This document shows positions 11,905-18,425 of a stretch of DNA of 18,425 nucleotides, in pieces (within the stretch, counting starts at the first letter, position 1; each line of letters starts with the position of its first letter). Under the pieces are notes generated by a model. That model saw nothing but the letters and a program-made list of their open reading frames with translations, ran no database searches and was not told where the DNA came from. The translations under genes and the position numbers were made by a program. The stretch is from the NCBI GenBank assembly GCA_035560715.1, contig DATMYW010000014.1, positions 1 through 18,425 of the forward strand. The letters are read 5' to 3'. This DNA comes from JAAXTX01 sp035560715. GTDB lineage: Bacteria; Patescibacteriota; Minisyncoccia; Moranbacterales; UBA1568.

Positions 11905-14559
11905 ATGGCGAAGAAATCCGACGAAAAAATACTGGTGTTGCTCGATGGGAACGCGCTTATTCATCGCGCGTATCACGCGTTGCCGCCATTGACGAATAAG
12001 GCCGGGCAGACGGTCGGGGCGGTGTATGGCGTGGCGATGACGCTCATGTCGGTACTCGAGAAATTTCATCCGGAATATATCGCGGCGTCTTTCGACCTGG
12101 CAGCGCCGACGTTTCGGCATGAGAAATACGAGGAGTATAAGGCGACCCGGGTGAAGGCGCCGGACGACCTGTATGAACAGATTCCGCTCGTGAAGGACCT
12201 GGTGCACGCATTCAATATCCCCATTTATGAGAAGGAGGGGTTCGAAGCTGATGATTGCGTGGGCACCTTGGCTCGGCAGGCGTCGGAGCGGGGCATACCG
12301 ACGGTCATCGTGACGGGCGACAACGATGCCTTGCAGCTCGTGACTCCCCTGGTGAAGGTCTTCGCGCTTCGCAAGGGAGTGAAGGATATCGTGCTCTATG
12401 ATGAAGCGGCCGTGCGGGAGAAGTACGGATTCCCCCCGTCCGCGATTCCCGACTATAAAGGGCTTGCGGGAGACAGTTCGGACAATATCCCCGGTGTTTC
12501 GGGAATCGGTGCGAAGACGGCGACCGATCTACTCGTTGAGTTCGGTTCGCTCGAGAAGGTCTATGATTCTCTTGATGACGTGAAGGAATCGGTTCGGAAG
12601 AAACTGGTTGCCGACAAGGAGATGGCATTCTTTTCGAAGGAACTCGGAACGATCGACACGGCCGCACCGGTCACATTCGACTCGCAGGCATGCGTGGCCC
12701 GGGATTTCGACTTGGCGGTCGTTTCCGAATTCTTCAAGTCGATGGGATTTTACAGTCTGTTGAAGAGAATACCCGGAGCTACGGAATCCGGAATACAGAA
12801 TCAGGAATCAGGCAAAACGAACGCGGAAGCAGGGACTCGGAGGGAGGGAAAGAAAAGGAAGGTGAAAGTATTGAAGATGGCGGAGGAGATGGAGGCGTTC
12901 TTCAAAGGGGCGAAGGATAAGCCGGTCGCGGTGCGCATCGTGGCAGGCGAAGCGTCGCTTTTCGGGAGTGCCGGTATCGCGACGGTCGAGCTCGCGCATG
13001 AGACCGGGGCGGTCATCGCGGAATGGAACGAGGAGATGAAGTCGTCCATGAAGTCGTTTTTTTCCGATGCGACCGCCCCAAAGATATTCCACGACGCGAA
13101 AGCTGCATGGCACGAGCTTCGACGCGAGGGTATCGTCCTTGCGGGCATCGCTTCGGATACGATGATCGCTGGGTATCTGCTTTCGGCCGGCGCGCGGATC
13201 GAACTCGATCATCTGTTGCATGAGGAATTCGGAGACGGGCCGTTCGAGACGGTCGCCGAAGGGATTTACCGGCTTGAGGCGCGACTCCGTGAAAAGATGA
13301 AATCGGTATCGGGGGAGCAGGTCGGGCCATGGACGCTCACTCGCCTGTTTACGGATGTCGAGATGCCGCTTATCCCGATCCTCGCGGAAATGGAGGAGGC
13401 GGGCATACGGCTCAATACGGGGAAATTCCGCGAGCTCTCGGACGAGCTTGGCAGGGAGATACGGCGGATCGAAAAAAAAATTTACGAGCTTGCCGGAAAA
13501 GAATTCAATATCAATTCGACGAAGCAGCTTGCCGAGGTGCTCTTTACCGATCTGCATATCCCGACGGCCGGACTGAAACGGACGAAGACCGGCATTTCCA
13601 CGGCGTCTCCGGAACTTGTGAAACTCAAGGAGTATCCGATCGCCGGCCTCGTGGAGGAAGAGCGCGAGCTGTTCAAGCTGAAAACGACGTATCTCGATGC
13701 GTTTCCCTCACTTGTGGACGCGCGGTCGCGGATCCATACGACGTATCAGCAGGCGGTGACGGCCACGGGGAGGCTCTCCTCGACGGATCCGAACCTGCAG
13801 AACATTCCCGCTCGGGAGAAGTGGAGTCGGGGCATCCGCGGGGCGTTCGAAGCGGAGCCCGGACGGGTGCTCGTCGGTGCCGATTATTCGCAAATCGAGC
13901 TCCGGGTCATGGCACATGTGAGCGGGGACGAAGCGCTCGTATCAGCGTTCGCGATCGGAGAAGATGTTCATAGCGCCACGGCGTCCGCCGTGTACGGGGT
14001 CCCGGTCGCCGATGTGACCGGCGACATGCGTCGGCAGGCGAAGGTGTTCAATTTCGGACTCATGTACGGGATGAGTGCGTACGGACTCTCACAGAGTCTC
14101 GGTATCACGCCGGCCGAAGCCGCGGAATTCATCGACACCTATTTCAAGAAGTTTCCGGGCGTGACGCGCTATATGGAAGGAATGAAAGAAAGTGCCCGTG
14201 AGAAGGGGTTCGTCGAGACGGAGCTCGGTCGCAGGAGATATGTGCCGGAAATACTGAGCCAGAACCGCAACCTTTCGCAGGCCGGGGAGCGCATGGCGAT
14301 CAATATGCCGATACAGGGTCTTGCCGCGGATATCATGAAGCTCGCGATGCTCCGTGTTTTTGAGATGCTCCCAACATATGGCGATTCCGTCCGGATGTTG
14401 CTTCAGGTGCACGACGAACTGATTTTCGAAGTGGAGGAAGGTATCGCGCCCGAATTCGCGATGCTCATCAAACGAAACATGGAGTCCGCGTATCCGCTTC
14501 GCGTGCCGCTCATCGCCGAGACGGCTATAGGGAAGGACTGGGGGGAACTCAAAGGGTAA
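11905..14559 (+). CDS. polA: DNA polymerase I
   Basis: Full-length PolA (884 aa), which fills repair gaps and removes Okazaki primers. Residues 1-290 form the 5'-3' exonuclease, with acidic metal ligands at D14, D64, D116/D117 (GFEADD), D139 and D141 (TGDND) and D190/D193 (GDSSDNIPGV). Residues about 291-320 are a low-complexity linker. About 321-465 correspond to the 3'-5' exonuclease fold, but the first DxE motif is lost (VAVRIVAGEAS in its place) and only the SDTM aspartate remains, so proofreading is very probably absent. The polymerase domain follows: motif A DYSQIELRVMAH (D660), motif B RRQAKVFNFGLMYG (709-722) and motif C VHDE (835-838). ATG 11905 starts the conserved domain directly; no Shine-Dalgarno is seen. 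No clear terminator follows. Confidence 0.98.
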   Translation: MAKKSDEKILVLLDGNALIHRAYHALPPLTNKAGQTVGAVYGVAMTLMSVLEKFHPEYIAASFDLAAPTFRHEKYEEYKATRVKAPDDLYEQIPLVKDLVHAFNIPIYEKEGFEADDCVGTLARQASERGIPTVIVTGDNDALQLVTPLVKVFALRKGVKDIVLYDEAAVREKYGFPPSAIPDYKGLAGDSSDNIPGVSGIGAKTATDLLVEFGSLEKVYDSLDDVKESVRKKLVADKEMAFFSKELGTIDTAAPVTFDSQACVARDFDLAVVSEFFKSMGFYSLLKRIPGATESGIQNQESGKTNAEAGTRREGKKRKVKVLKMAEEMEAFFKGAKDKPVAVRIVAGEASLFGSAGIATVELAHETGAVIAEWNEEMKSSMKSFFSDATAPKIFHDAKAAWHELRREGIVLAGIASDTMIAGYLLSAGARIELDHLLHEEFGDGPFETVAEGIYRLEARLREKMKSVSGEQVGPWTLTRLFTDVEMPLIPILAEMEEAGIRLNTGKFRELSDELGREIRRIEKKIYELAGKEFNINSTKQLAEVLFTDLHIPTAGLKRTKTGISTASPELVKLKEYPIAGLVEEERELFKLKTTYLDAFPSLVDARSRIHTTYQQAVTATGRLSSTDPNLQNIPAREKWSRGIRGAFEAEPGRVLVGADYSQIELRVMAHVSGDEALVSAFAIGEDVHSATASAVYGVPVADVTGDMRRQAKVFNFGLMYGMSAYGLSQSLGITPAEAAEFIDTYFKKFPGVTRYMEGMKESAREKGFVETELGRRRYVPEILSQNRNLSQAGERMAINMPIQGLAADIMKLAMLRVFEMLPTYGDSVRMLLQVHDELIFEVEEGIAPEFAMLIKRNMESAYPLRVPLIAETAIGKDWGELKG
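12783..12810. repeat. GAAT heptamer repeat inside the polA linker
   Basis: Four in-register 7-bp units: GGAATCC, GGAATAC, AGAATCA, GGAATCA. It encodes the low-complexity linker TESGIQNQESG. Since 7 is not a multiple of 3, loss or gain of a single unit would shift the frame. A related GAAT heptamer tract lies before holA. Confidence 0.65.
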
Positions 14560-14640
14560 GATTGATTTTACTTCGGAAACGATGTACGGTTCGTATTGAA
14601 GCGTGACCACAATTTTTATCACTGAAAAGCGGAGGCGGAT

Positions 14641-14931
14641 ATGACGGAAAATACGGGAAAGTGTTTCACGGAAAGACAAATAGCCTTTCATGAGGTGATA
14701 CTCGATTGCATGAGGAAGAACCCGGGAGTGTTCCCATGTATCCCCGAACCGGAGCTTGGACGGGTCATGGAAGAGGTCGATCTCAACTCAACGCGGTTCG
14801 AGTGCTGTCTTCCGGGTCGCGCCGTACGGTTCGCGGGGACCGTCGAAAAACGGGGCGATACGACGTATCATGCCATGCTGAAATCGGTCGAAGTCGACGG
14901 AAAGAATGTCCTTTCCGATTTCCGAACATGA
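14641..14931 (+). CDS. Small hypothetical protein (96 aa)
   Basis: Not recognised. The 96-residue product has five Cys (about 8, 23, 33, 55 and 56) and no signal peptide or membrane segment. The C-terminal part (GRAVRFAGTVEKRGDTTYHAMLKSVEVDG) looks like a small beta-sheet. The start is well supported: ATG preceded by GGAGG with a 5-base spacer. It lies 81 bp after polA and has its own strong terminator, so it may be co-transcribed with polA or independent. The Cys residues do not form a clear CxxC zinc knuckle. Confidence 0.75.
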   Translation: MTENTGKCFTERQIAFHEVILDCMRKNPGVFPCIPEPELGRVMEEVDLNSTRFECCLPGRAVRFAGTVEKRGDTTYHAMLKSVEVDGKNVLSDFRT

Positions 14932-14948
14932 GGTCGGGGAGTATGATC

Positions 14949-14975
14949 AGGGGAGCCTGCGGGTTCCCCTTTTTT
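14949..14975 (+). terminator. Intrinsic terminator after the 96-residue gene
   Basis: AGGGGA-GCC-TGC-GGG-TTCCCCT stem-loop followed by TTTTT, 18 bp beyond the stop codon. Confidence 0.85.
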
Positions 14976-14991
14976 CTTCCGTTTTTTATCA

Positions 14992-15000
14992 TGGTATACT
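14992..15000 (+). promoter_or_regulatory. Extended -10 promoter of the DUF3048 gene
   Basis: TGG-TATACT, predicted start about 15007, about 20 nt before the ATG. The -35 region is only T-rich. Confidence 0.6.
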
Positions 15001-15027
15001 GGCACACGTAACCACTCATGTTTTTCT

Positions 15028-16221
15028 ATGGACAAGAGGCAGAAGGTCGTCGTCGCGGTGCTCGCCGTATTGGTAGCGCTCGCCATCGCGTACTTCACGG
15101 TCGGCCGCGATTATCTCAGACGGAGCAATGTCAGCAAGATCCAGGTAGGAAACGAATCGGCGCAGCCGACAGGTCCGCTCAATCAGGGGAATGTGAGCCC
15201 GATTTCGGGCCTCGCGTGCGATAACTGGAACCGTCGGCCGTTCGCGTTCATGCAGCCGGTGGATATCCAGGCCCGTCCCGTCGCGGGATTCTCGCAGGCC
15301 GATATGGTCTTCGAGATGCCGAATCCGGCGGAGGGCATCTTCGTGACGCGGCTCATGGGCGTGTACCTGTGCAATATCCCGACCGAGATCGGCGCCCTGC
15401 GGAGCGCTCGTCATGATTACATCGCCATCGCGAAGGGACTCGATGCGGTGTTCGTCGGATGGGGCGGATCCGCGTTCGCGATCCAGAAACTCAACGAGGG
15501 CGTGATCGACAATATCGACTGCAACGGCCAGGGCGGGAAGAAGGCGCCTCAGTGCTGTTTCCGCAAGGAACGGACGGGCCTCATGCGAGTCGAGGATACG
15601 GGGTTTGCGAAGGGGGACGCCATCCTCTCGTGCGCGAAGGAATTCGGATACCGTTCGGAAACGACGTTTTCCGGTTATCCGCATCAGGCGGATGCGGCGG
15701 AGTCGGACCGACCGACCGGCGGGTATCTGCGTGTGGCGTATCCCGGCATGATGAAGGCCGAATATAACTATGACAAGGCCTCGAATTCGTACCTTCGTAT
15801 ATGGGGCGGGACCGTCGATACGGACCGCAACAACGGACAGCGCATCGCGCCCAAGAATATCGTCGTCATGACGGCCGAGAACGAACAGATCATGGCCGAC
15901 GTCAACTATACGTCACGAGGCGTGCAGGACCCGTGGGCGAACCTTCCGGAAGGCGAAAAGACGGGGCCGACGAATATTTCGGGACGGTACAATAATCTGC
16001 AGATCGGGGATCCGTGGTTCGACGGCACGGACAGTGGATCGGCACGATTCTTCCTCAATGGCAAGGAGATCGATGGGACCTGGAAAAAGTCCAAGTCAAA
16101 GGCGGACGCGAAACTGACCTTCTATGACAACGCGGGACAGGAGGTGAAGTTCGTCCCGGGGCAGATCTGGGTCGAGGTCGTCATCCCGGGAATGGTGGTG
16201 GAGTGGACCCCGCAGGCCTAG
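15028..16221 (+). CDS. DUF3048 (YerB-like) envelope protein
   Basis: A 397-residue protein of the DUF3048 family (YerB of Bacillus; function not established, extracytoplasmic). One N-terminal membrane segment at about 7-23 (KVVVAVLAVLVALAIAY) after a short basic MDKRQK anchors it, with the rest outside. The N-terminal domain begins at SGLACDNWNRRPFAFMQPVDIQARPVAG in pieces typical of the family, followed by ADMVFEMPNPAEGIFVTRLMG and GALRSARHDYIAIA. The C-terminal domain contains WGGTVDTDRNNGQRIAPKN and ends in GQIWVEVVIPGMVVEW. There is no lipobox Cys near the N-terminus, so it is probably a membrane-anchored rather than lipid-anchored form. It lies between polA and holA without obvious functional link. 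No Shine-Dalgarno before ATG 15028. Confidence 0.93.
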   Translation: MDKRQKVVVAVLAVLVALAIAYFTVGRDYLRRSNVSKIQVGNESAQPTGPLNQGNVSPISGLACDNWNRRPFAFMQPVDIQARPVAGFSQADMVFEMPNPAEGIFVTRLMGVYLCNIPTEIGALRSARHDYIAIAKGLDAVFVGWGGSAFAIQKLNEGVIDNIDCNGQGGKKAPQCCFRKERTGLMRVEDTGFAKGDAILSCAKEFGYRSETTFSGYPHQADAAESDRPTGGYLRVAYPGMMKAEYNYDKASNSYLRIWGGTVDTDRNNGQRIAPKNIVVMTAENEQIMADVNYTSRGVQDPWANLPEGEKTGPTNISGRYNNLQIGDPWFDGTDSGSARFFLNGKEIDGTWKKSKSKADAKLTFYDNAGQEVKFVPGQIWVEVVIPGMVVEWTPQA

Positions 16222-16252
16222 TTTCCGTCGGGGGCGGCATGTTTTCGAAGTC

Positions 16253-16286
16253 TGATATACTAGGAGAGTCATCCGGCTCTCCTTTT
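16253..16286 (+). promoter_or_regulatory. Overlapping promoter and terminator before holA
   Basis: TGA-TATACT (16253-16261) is an extended -10 box. Directly after it GGAGAG-TCATCCGG-CTCTCC-TTTT (16263-16286) forms a terminator hairpin, probably for the DUF3048 transcript. Initiation from the -10 box near 16268 would omit most of the left arm, so a holA transcript would escape this hairpin. Confidence 0.55.
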
Positions 16287-16314
16287 CCGTATCTACCGCC
16301 CAAGTGCGGAAAAA

Positions 16315-16401
16315 TCGAATATCGAATATCGAATTTCGAAGGAAATCAGAAATTTGAATGATGAAAATCCGAAACGAAGTTGAATATCAGAATCTGAATA
16401 C
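16315..16401. repeat. GAAT heptamer repeat tract before holA
   Basis: TCGAATA, TCGAATA, TCGAATT, TCGAAGG in exact 7-bp register (16315-16342), a degenerate middle, then TGAATAT, CAGAATC, TGAATAC (16381-16401). It ends only 3 bp before the holA ATG and leaves no room for a Shine-Dalgarno. Confidence 0.75.
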
Positions 16402-16404
16402 TCT

Positions 16405-17358
16405 ATGATCGTTCTGCTCACCGGCAAGGACCGGTTCCGGATCGTGCGAAGACGTGCGGAATTGAAAAAGGGATTTCTCGCGAAGTATCCGAGCGGTACG
16501 GTCGCGGTCATCGACGCGTCGACCGGAACGGGATCGGTCGCACAGCGTATCCTCGAGGCCGGCTCGGCCGACCTGTTCTCTTCCGCGTGTCTGCTCGATG
16601 TACGCGAGGCGCTTTCCGCCCCGGATGAAGAAGTGGTCGCGATAAAAGACGCGATCAAACGGCTCGGGGAAAATGCCTCCATGGTGTTTTCGCAAACCGA
16701 TGTGCCGAAAGCGAAGGACAAACTTTTCGCCCATCTCAAGAAGCATGCGGGCAAAGTCGAGCTCTTCGAGCCGTTTTCTCCCCGCGAGGCGGAGTCGTTC
16801 GTGATCGCTGAAGCGAAGGCGGTCGTTCCTGGTATTACGTTTTCGCGGTCCGCCCTTGCAAAGATCGTATCCGTGTGCGGAACTGATTCCGCCAGACTCT
16901 CGTCGGAAGCCGTGAAAATCGCCCAGTTCAGGGGCGAGGGAGAAGTGTCGGTGCAAGACGTGGACCTGTTTCTTCGGGAGGACTCGCATGAGAAGGTATT
17001 CGTCGCGCTCGACGCGCTCGTTGCCGGCAATCGGGGACGTGCGCTCGAACTGTTGCTGCATGAGGCACGGGCGGATTCGGGCGGTGTACAGAAGCTATTC
17101 GGATTGCTCGCGTGGCAGATCAGGGAACTCTTCAAGGTCCGGGGCGAATACGATCGAGGTAATACCAGGGCAGACGATATCGCGCGAGCGACCGGGATGA
17201 ACCCGTTCGTCGCCGGCAAGACGCTCTCGAAGATGGGCGCCTTTCCGCTTGCGCGGCTCAAATCCGGCCTCGCGCTCCTCGCCGATCTCGACGCCGACAT
17301 GAAAATCGGCAAAATCGATCCCGAACTCGCGTTGACGTTGTTCGTAGAGAAACTGTGA
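16405..17358 (+). CDS. holA: DNA polymerase III subunit delta
   Basis: The 317 residues match the clamp-loader delta subunit, which opens the sliding clamp during replication. It begins MIVLLTGKDRFRIVRR (the first strand and helix of the divergent AAA+ domain, with no functional Walker A, as expected for delta). It has ASMVFSQTDVPKAKDKLFAHLKK (about 91-113), a helical middle domain after AGKVELFEPFSPREAESFV, and the C-terminal collar domain with LFGLLAWQIRELFKVR (about 230-245) and GMNPFVAGKTLSKM. The ending LLADLDADMKIGKIDPELALTLFV is highly typical. The gene is preceded by heptamer repeats and no Shine-Dalgarno. A perfect palindrome follows it. Confidence 0.93.
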   Translation: MIVLLTGKDRFRIVRRRAELKKGFLAKYPSGTVAVIDASTGTGSVAQRILEAGSADLFSSACLLDVREALSAPDEEVVAIKDAIKRLGENASMVFSQTDVPKAKDKLFAHLKKHAGKVELFEPFSPREAESFVIAEAKAVVPGITFSRSALAKIVSVCGTDSARLSSEAVKIAQFRGEGEVSVQDVDLFLREDSHEKVFVALDALVAGNRGRALELLLHEARADSGGVQKLFGLLAWQIRELFKVRGEYDRGNTRADDIARATGMNPFVAGKTLSKMGAFPLARLKSGLALLADLDADMKIGKIDPELALTLFVEKL

Positions 17359-17385
17359 TCCGGTAAACCTTATTTCGAAATCCAG

Positions 17386-17413
17386 GTAGAGACGGGGCAT
17401 GCCCCGTCTCTAC
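17386..17413. repeat. 28-bp perfect palindrome after holA
   Basis: GTAGAGACGGGGCA and its exact reverse complement meet without a loop. Palindromes of this type (GTAGAGACGGGG core) are a familiar dispersed intergenic repeat; here it may also act as a transcript end for holA, although no U-tract follows. Confidence 0.85.
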
Positions 17414-17524
17414 ATTCGTATATAGACGGCTTCTCCTCCATTCGGAATGGGGAGCGACTTCCCTCGATCAAAAAAGCGCGACGGATTTGTCGGATGCCCC
17501 CCAAAAAAAAGAAAAGGAAGCTGG

Positions 17525-18268
17525 TTACTTCGTTATCGATGCCCCTTTCCACGCGAGCTCGAAAATCGCCCGCTGCGAATCCGCGAACTCCTTGGATTCG
17601 ATGAGCATGCCGAACATTTCGGTGCCGTAGTTGGCGACGGCGACCTTGTTCCCGTAGATATTGATCTCGTTGCCGAGCGGGAAGGATGCTTCGGGTAGGA
17701 CGACTCCGATACGGAGTTGCTCGCGGTTGTGTTCCATAAACGGGTCGAGGTCTTCGTTGCTCTTATAGATGCCTCGGAAGACAATGCCCTTATCCACGCG
17801 CCTTCTAATGTAGTCTTCTGTATAGTCTGGTAAATGCCGAATAATTCCCTCGCCCACGTAGCCGAGTATCTCATCACCCTTTTTAAGACTCCGGAGGCTG
17901 TCCTCATACATTTCCGCGATCCCCTCTTTCCCTTCGAAGTACCGGATGACTGGTTTAACTTTCGGACCGTTATAGATTTCCTGAAGTTCGGGCATGGCCG
18001 ACTCTATTTCCCGTCCCTGCCGGCGCACCCGCTCGAGGAGCGCCTCGGGGTCGGCGGGTGAATAGTATCGCGTTCCCTTTGCGACCGACTTGAAGACGAG
18101 GCCTTCCTTCATCAGTCGGTCGGTGATGTCATACACGGTCGGACGGCGTAATCCTGTCCGCTTCGCGATGGCGTATGCGGTCGCCTTGCCGGTTTCCAGA
18201 CAGGCAAGGTAGACGTCGGCCTTTTTCCCGTCCATTCCCGCCTTCCGCAGGACTTCCCGTATGTTCAT
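17525..18268 (-). CDS. TrmB-family transcriptional regulator (247 aa)
   Basis: The N-terminal winged helix (about 1-70) is clear: NIREVLRKAGMDGKKADVYLACLETGKATAYAIAKRTG, with a recognition helix RRPTVYDITDRLMKEGL, then a helical linker (about 74-96) and an effector-like domain starting at PVIRYFEGKEGIAEMYEDSL. This is the classic TrmB layout, and the size is normal for the CPR type. It shares only the fold with the regulator at 7001-7882 and lacks its acidic tail. No Shine-Dalgarno and no good promoter is seen before ATG 18268; a repeat element begins 28 bp upstream. Downstream on the minus strand are T-runs (17507-17520, 17466-17475) that could support termination. Target genes cannot be told. 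Confidence 0.92.
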   Translation of the reverse strand: MNIREVLRKAGMDGKKADVYLACLETGKATAYAIAKRTGLRRPTVYDITDRLMKEGLVFKSVAKGTRYYSPADPEALLERVRRQGREIESAMPELQEIYNGPKVKPVIRYFEGKEGIAEMYEDSLRSLKKGDEILGYVGEGIIRHLPDYTEDYIRRRVDKGIVFRGIYKSNEDLDPFMEHNREQLRIGVVLPEASFPLGNEINIYGNKVAVANYGTEMFGMLIESKEFADSQRAIFELAWKGASITK

Positions 18269-18295
18269 AGGGGTGTATTCGAATTCTCTTTCGGT

Positions 18296-18390
18296 GTCAT
18301 TGCGCGCGCGAGTCTTCGAACTCGTGGCAATCCAGAACTGGCAAATGACTTGCTGGATTGCTTCACCGTCTGCTGGCGGTTCGCAATGAC
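18296..18390. repeat. GTCATTGCG/CGCAATGAC palindromic element (95 bp)
   Basis: Terminal inverted repeats GTCATTGCG (18296-18304) and CGCAATGAC (18382-18390), inner pair GCAATCCAG (18327-18335) and CTGGATTGC (18353-18361). This is the well-known dispersed intergenic element of MITE/REP type, non-coding and probably mobilised in trans. Confidence 0.85.
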
Positions 18391-18391
18391 G

Positions 18392-18420
18392 TAGTAGTCG
18401 TACAAAAACGACTACTATTT
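18392..18420 (+). terminator. Hairpin at the window edge
   Basis: TAGTAGTCGT / ACGACTACTA 10-bp perfect stem with loop ACAAAA, followed by TTT. It lies directly after the palindromic element and could be the end of a gene beyond the window. Confidence 0.5.
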
Positions 18421-18425
18421 AAGAA

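Overview
The window looks like a chromosomal segment of a bacterium with short intergenic regions, most likely a member of the Candidate Phyla Radiation (Patescibacteria/Parcubacteria-like). This is an inference from gene content: two TrmB-type regulators, a DUF3048 envelope protein, a DNA polymerase I with a decayed proofreading domain, a HolA-like clamp-loader subunit and several large or small proteins without recognisable relatives. The standard genetic code fits all genes. No rRNA, tRNA, CRISPR array, transposase or phage structural gene was seen.

Layout. 1-5531 (minus strand): a DEAH-type helicase (143-2098), then four unrecognised genes (81, 223, 305 and 187 residues), separated by strong hairpins. 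Two of these genes are preceded by an almost identical terminator/dyad/promoter/5'-hairpin cassette. 5532-7000: about 1.4 kb without a credible gene. On the minus strand it has a near-consensus promoter at its right end and a terminator-like hairpin at its left end, so it may encode a structured RNA of about 1.2 kb. A TrmB-type regulator (7001-7882, plus) is transcribed divergently from it; both promoters carry the same GTCA-N8-TGAC dyad over their -35 boxes. 8054-11320 (minus): a 1088-residue protein with a GNAT-like acetyltransferase domain near its C-terminus. 11409-11697 (minus): a second likely noncoding RNA gene of about 290 nt with its own promoter and a strong terminator.

11905-17358 (plus): polA, a small unknown gene, a DUF3048 protein and holA. 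17525-18268 (minus): a second TrmB-type regulator, bordered by palindromic intergenic repeats. Heptanucleotide tandem repeats built on GAAT occur both inside the polA linker and just before holA.

Working together: polA and holA are replication/repair housekeeping genes and the helicase is an RNA or DNA remodeller. The most unusual parts are the two apparent noncoding RNA genes, the regulator-RNA divergent pair with matched dyads, the duplicated promoter cassettes, and a pair of hairpins with a compensatory base change and complementary loops.
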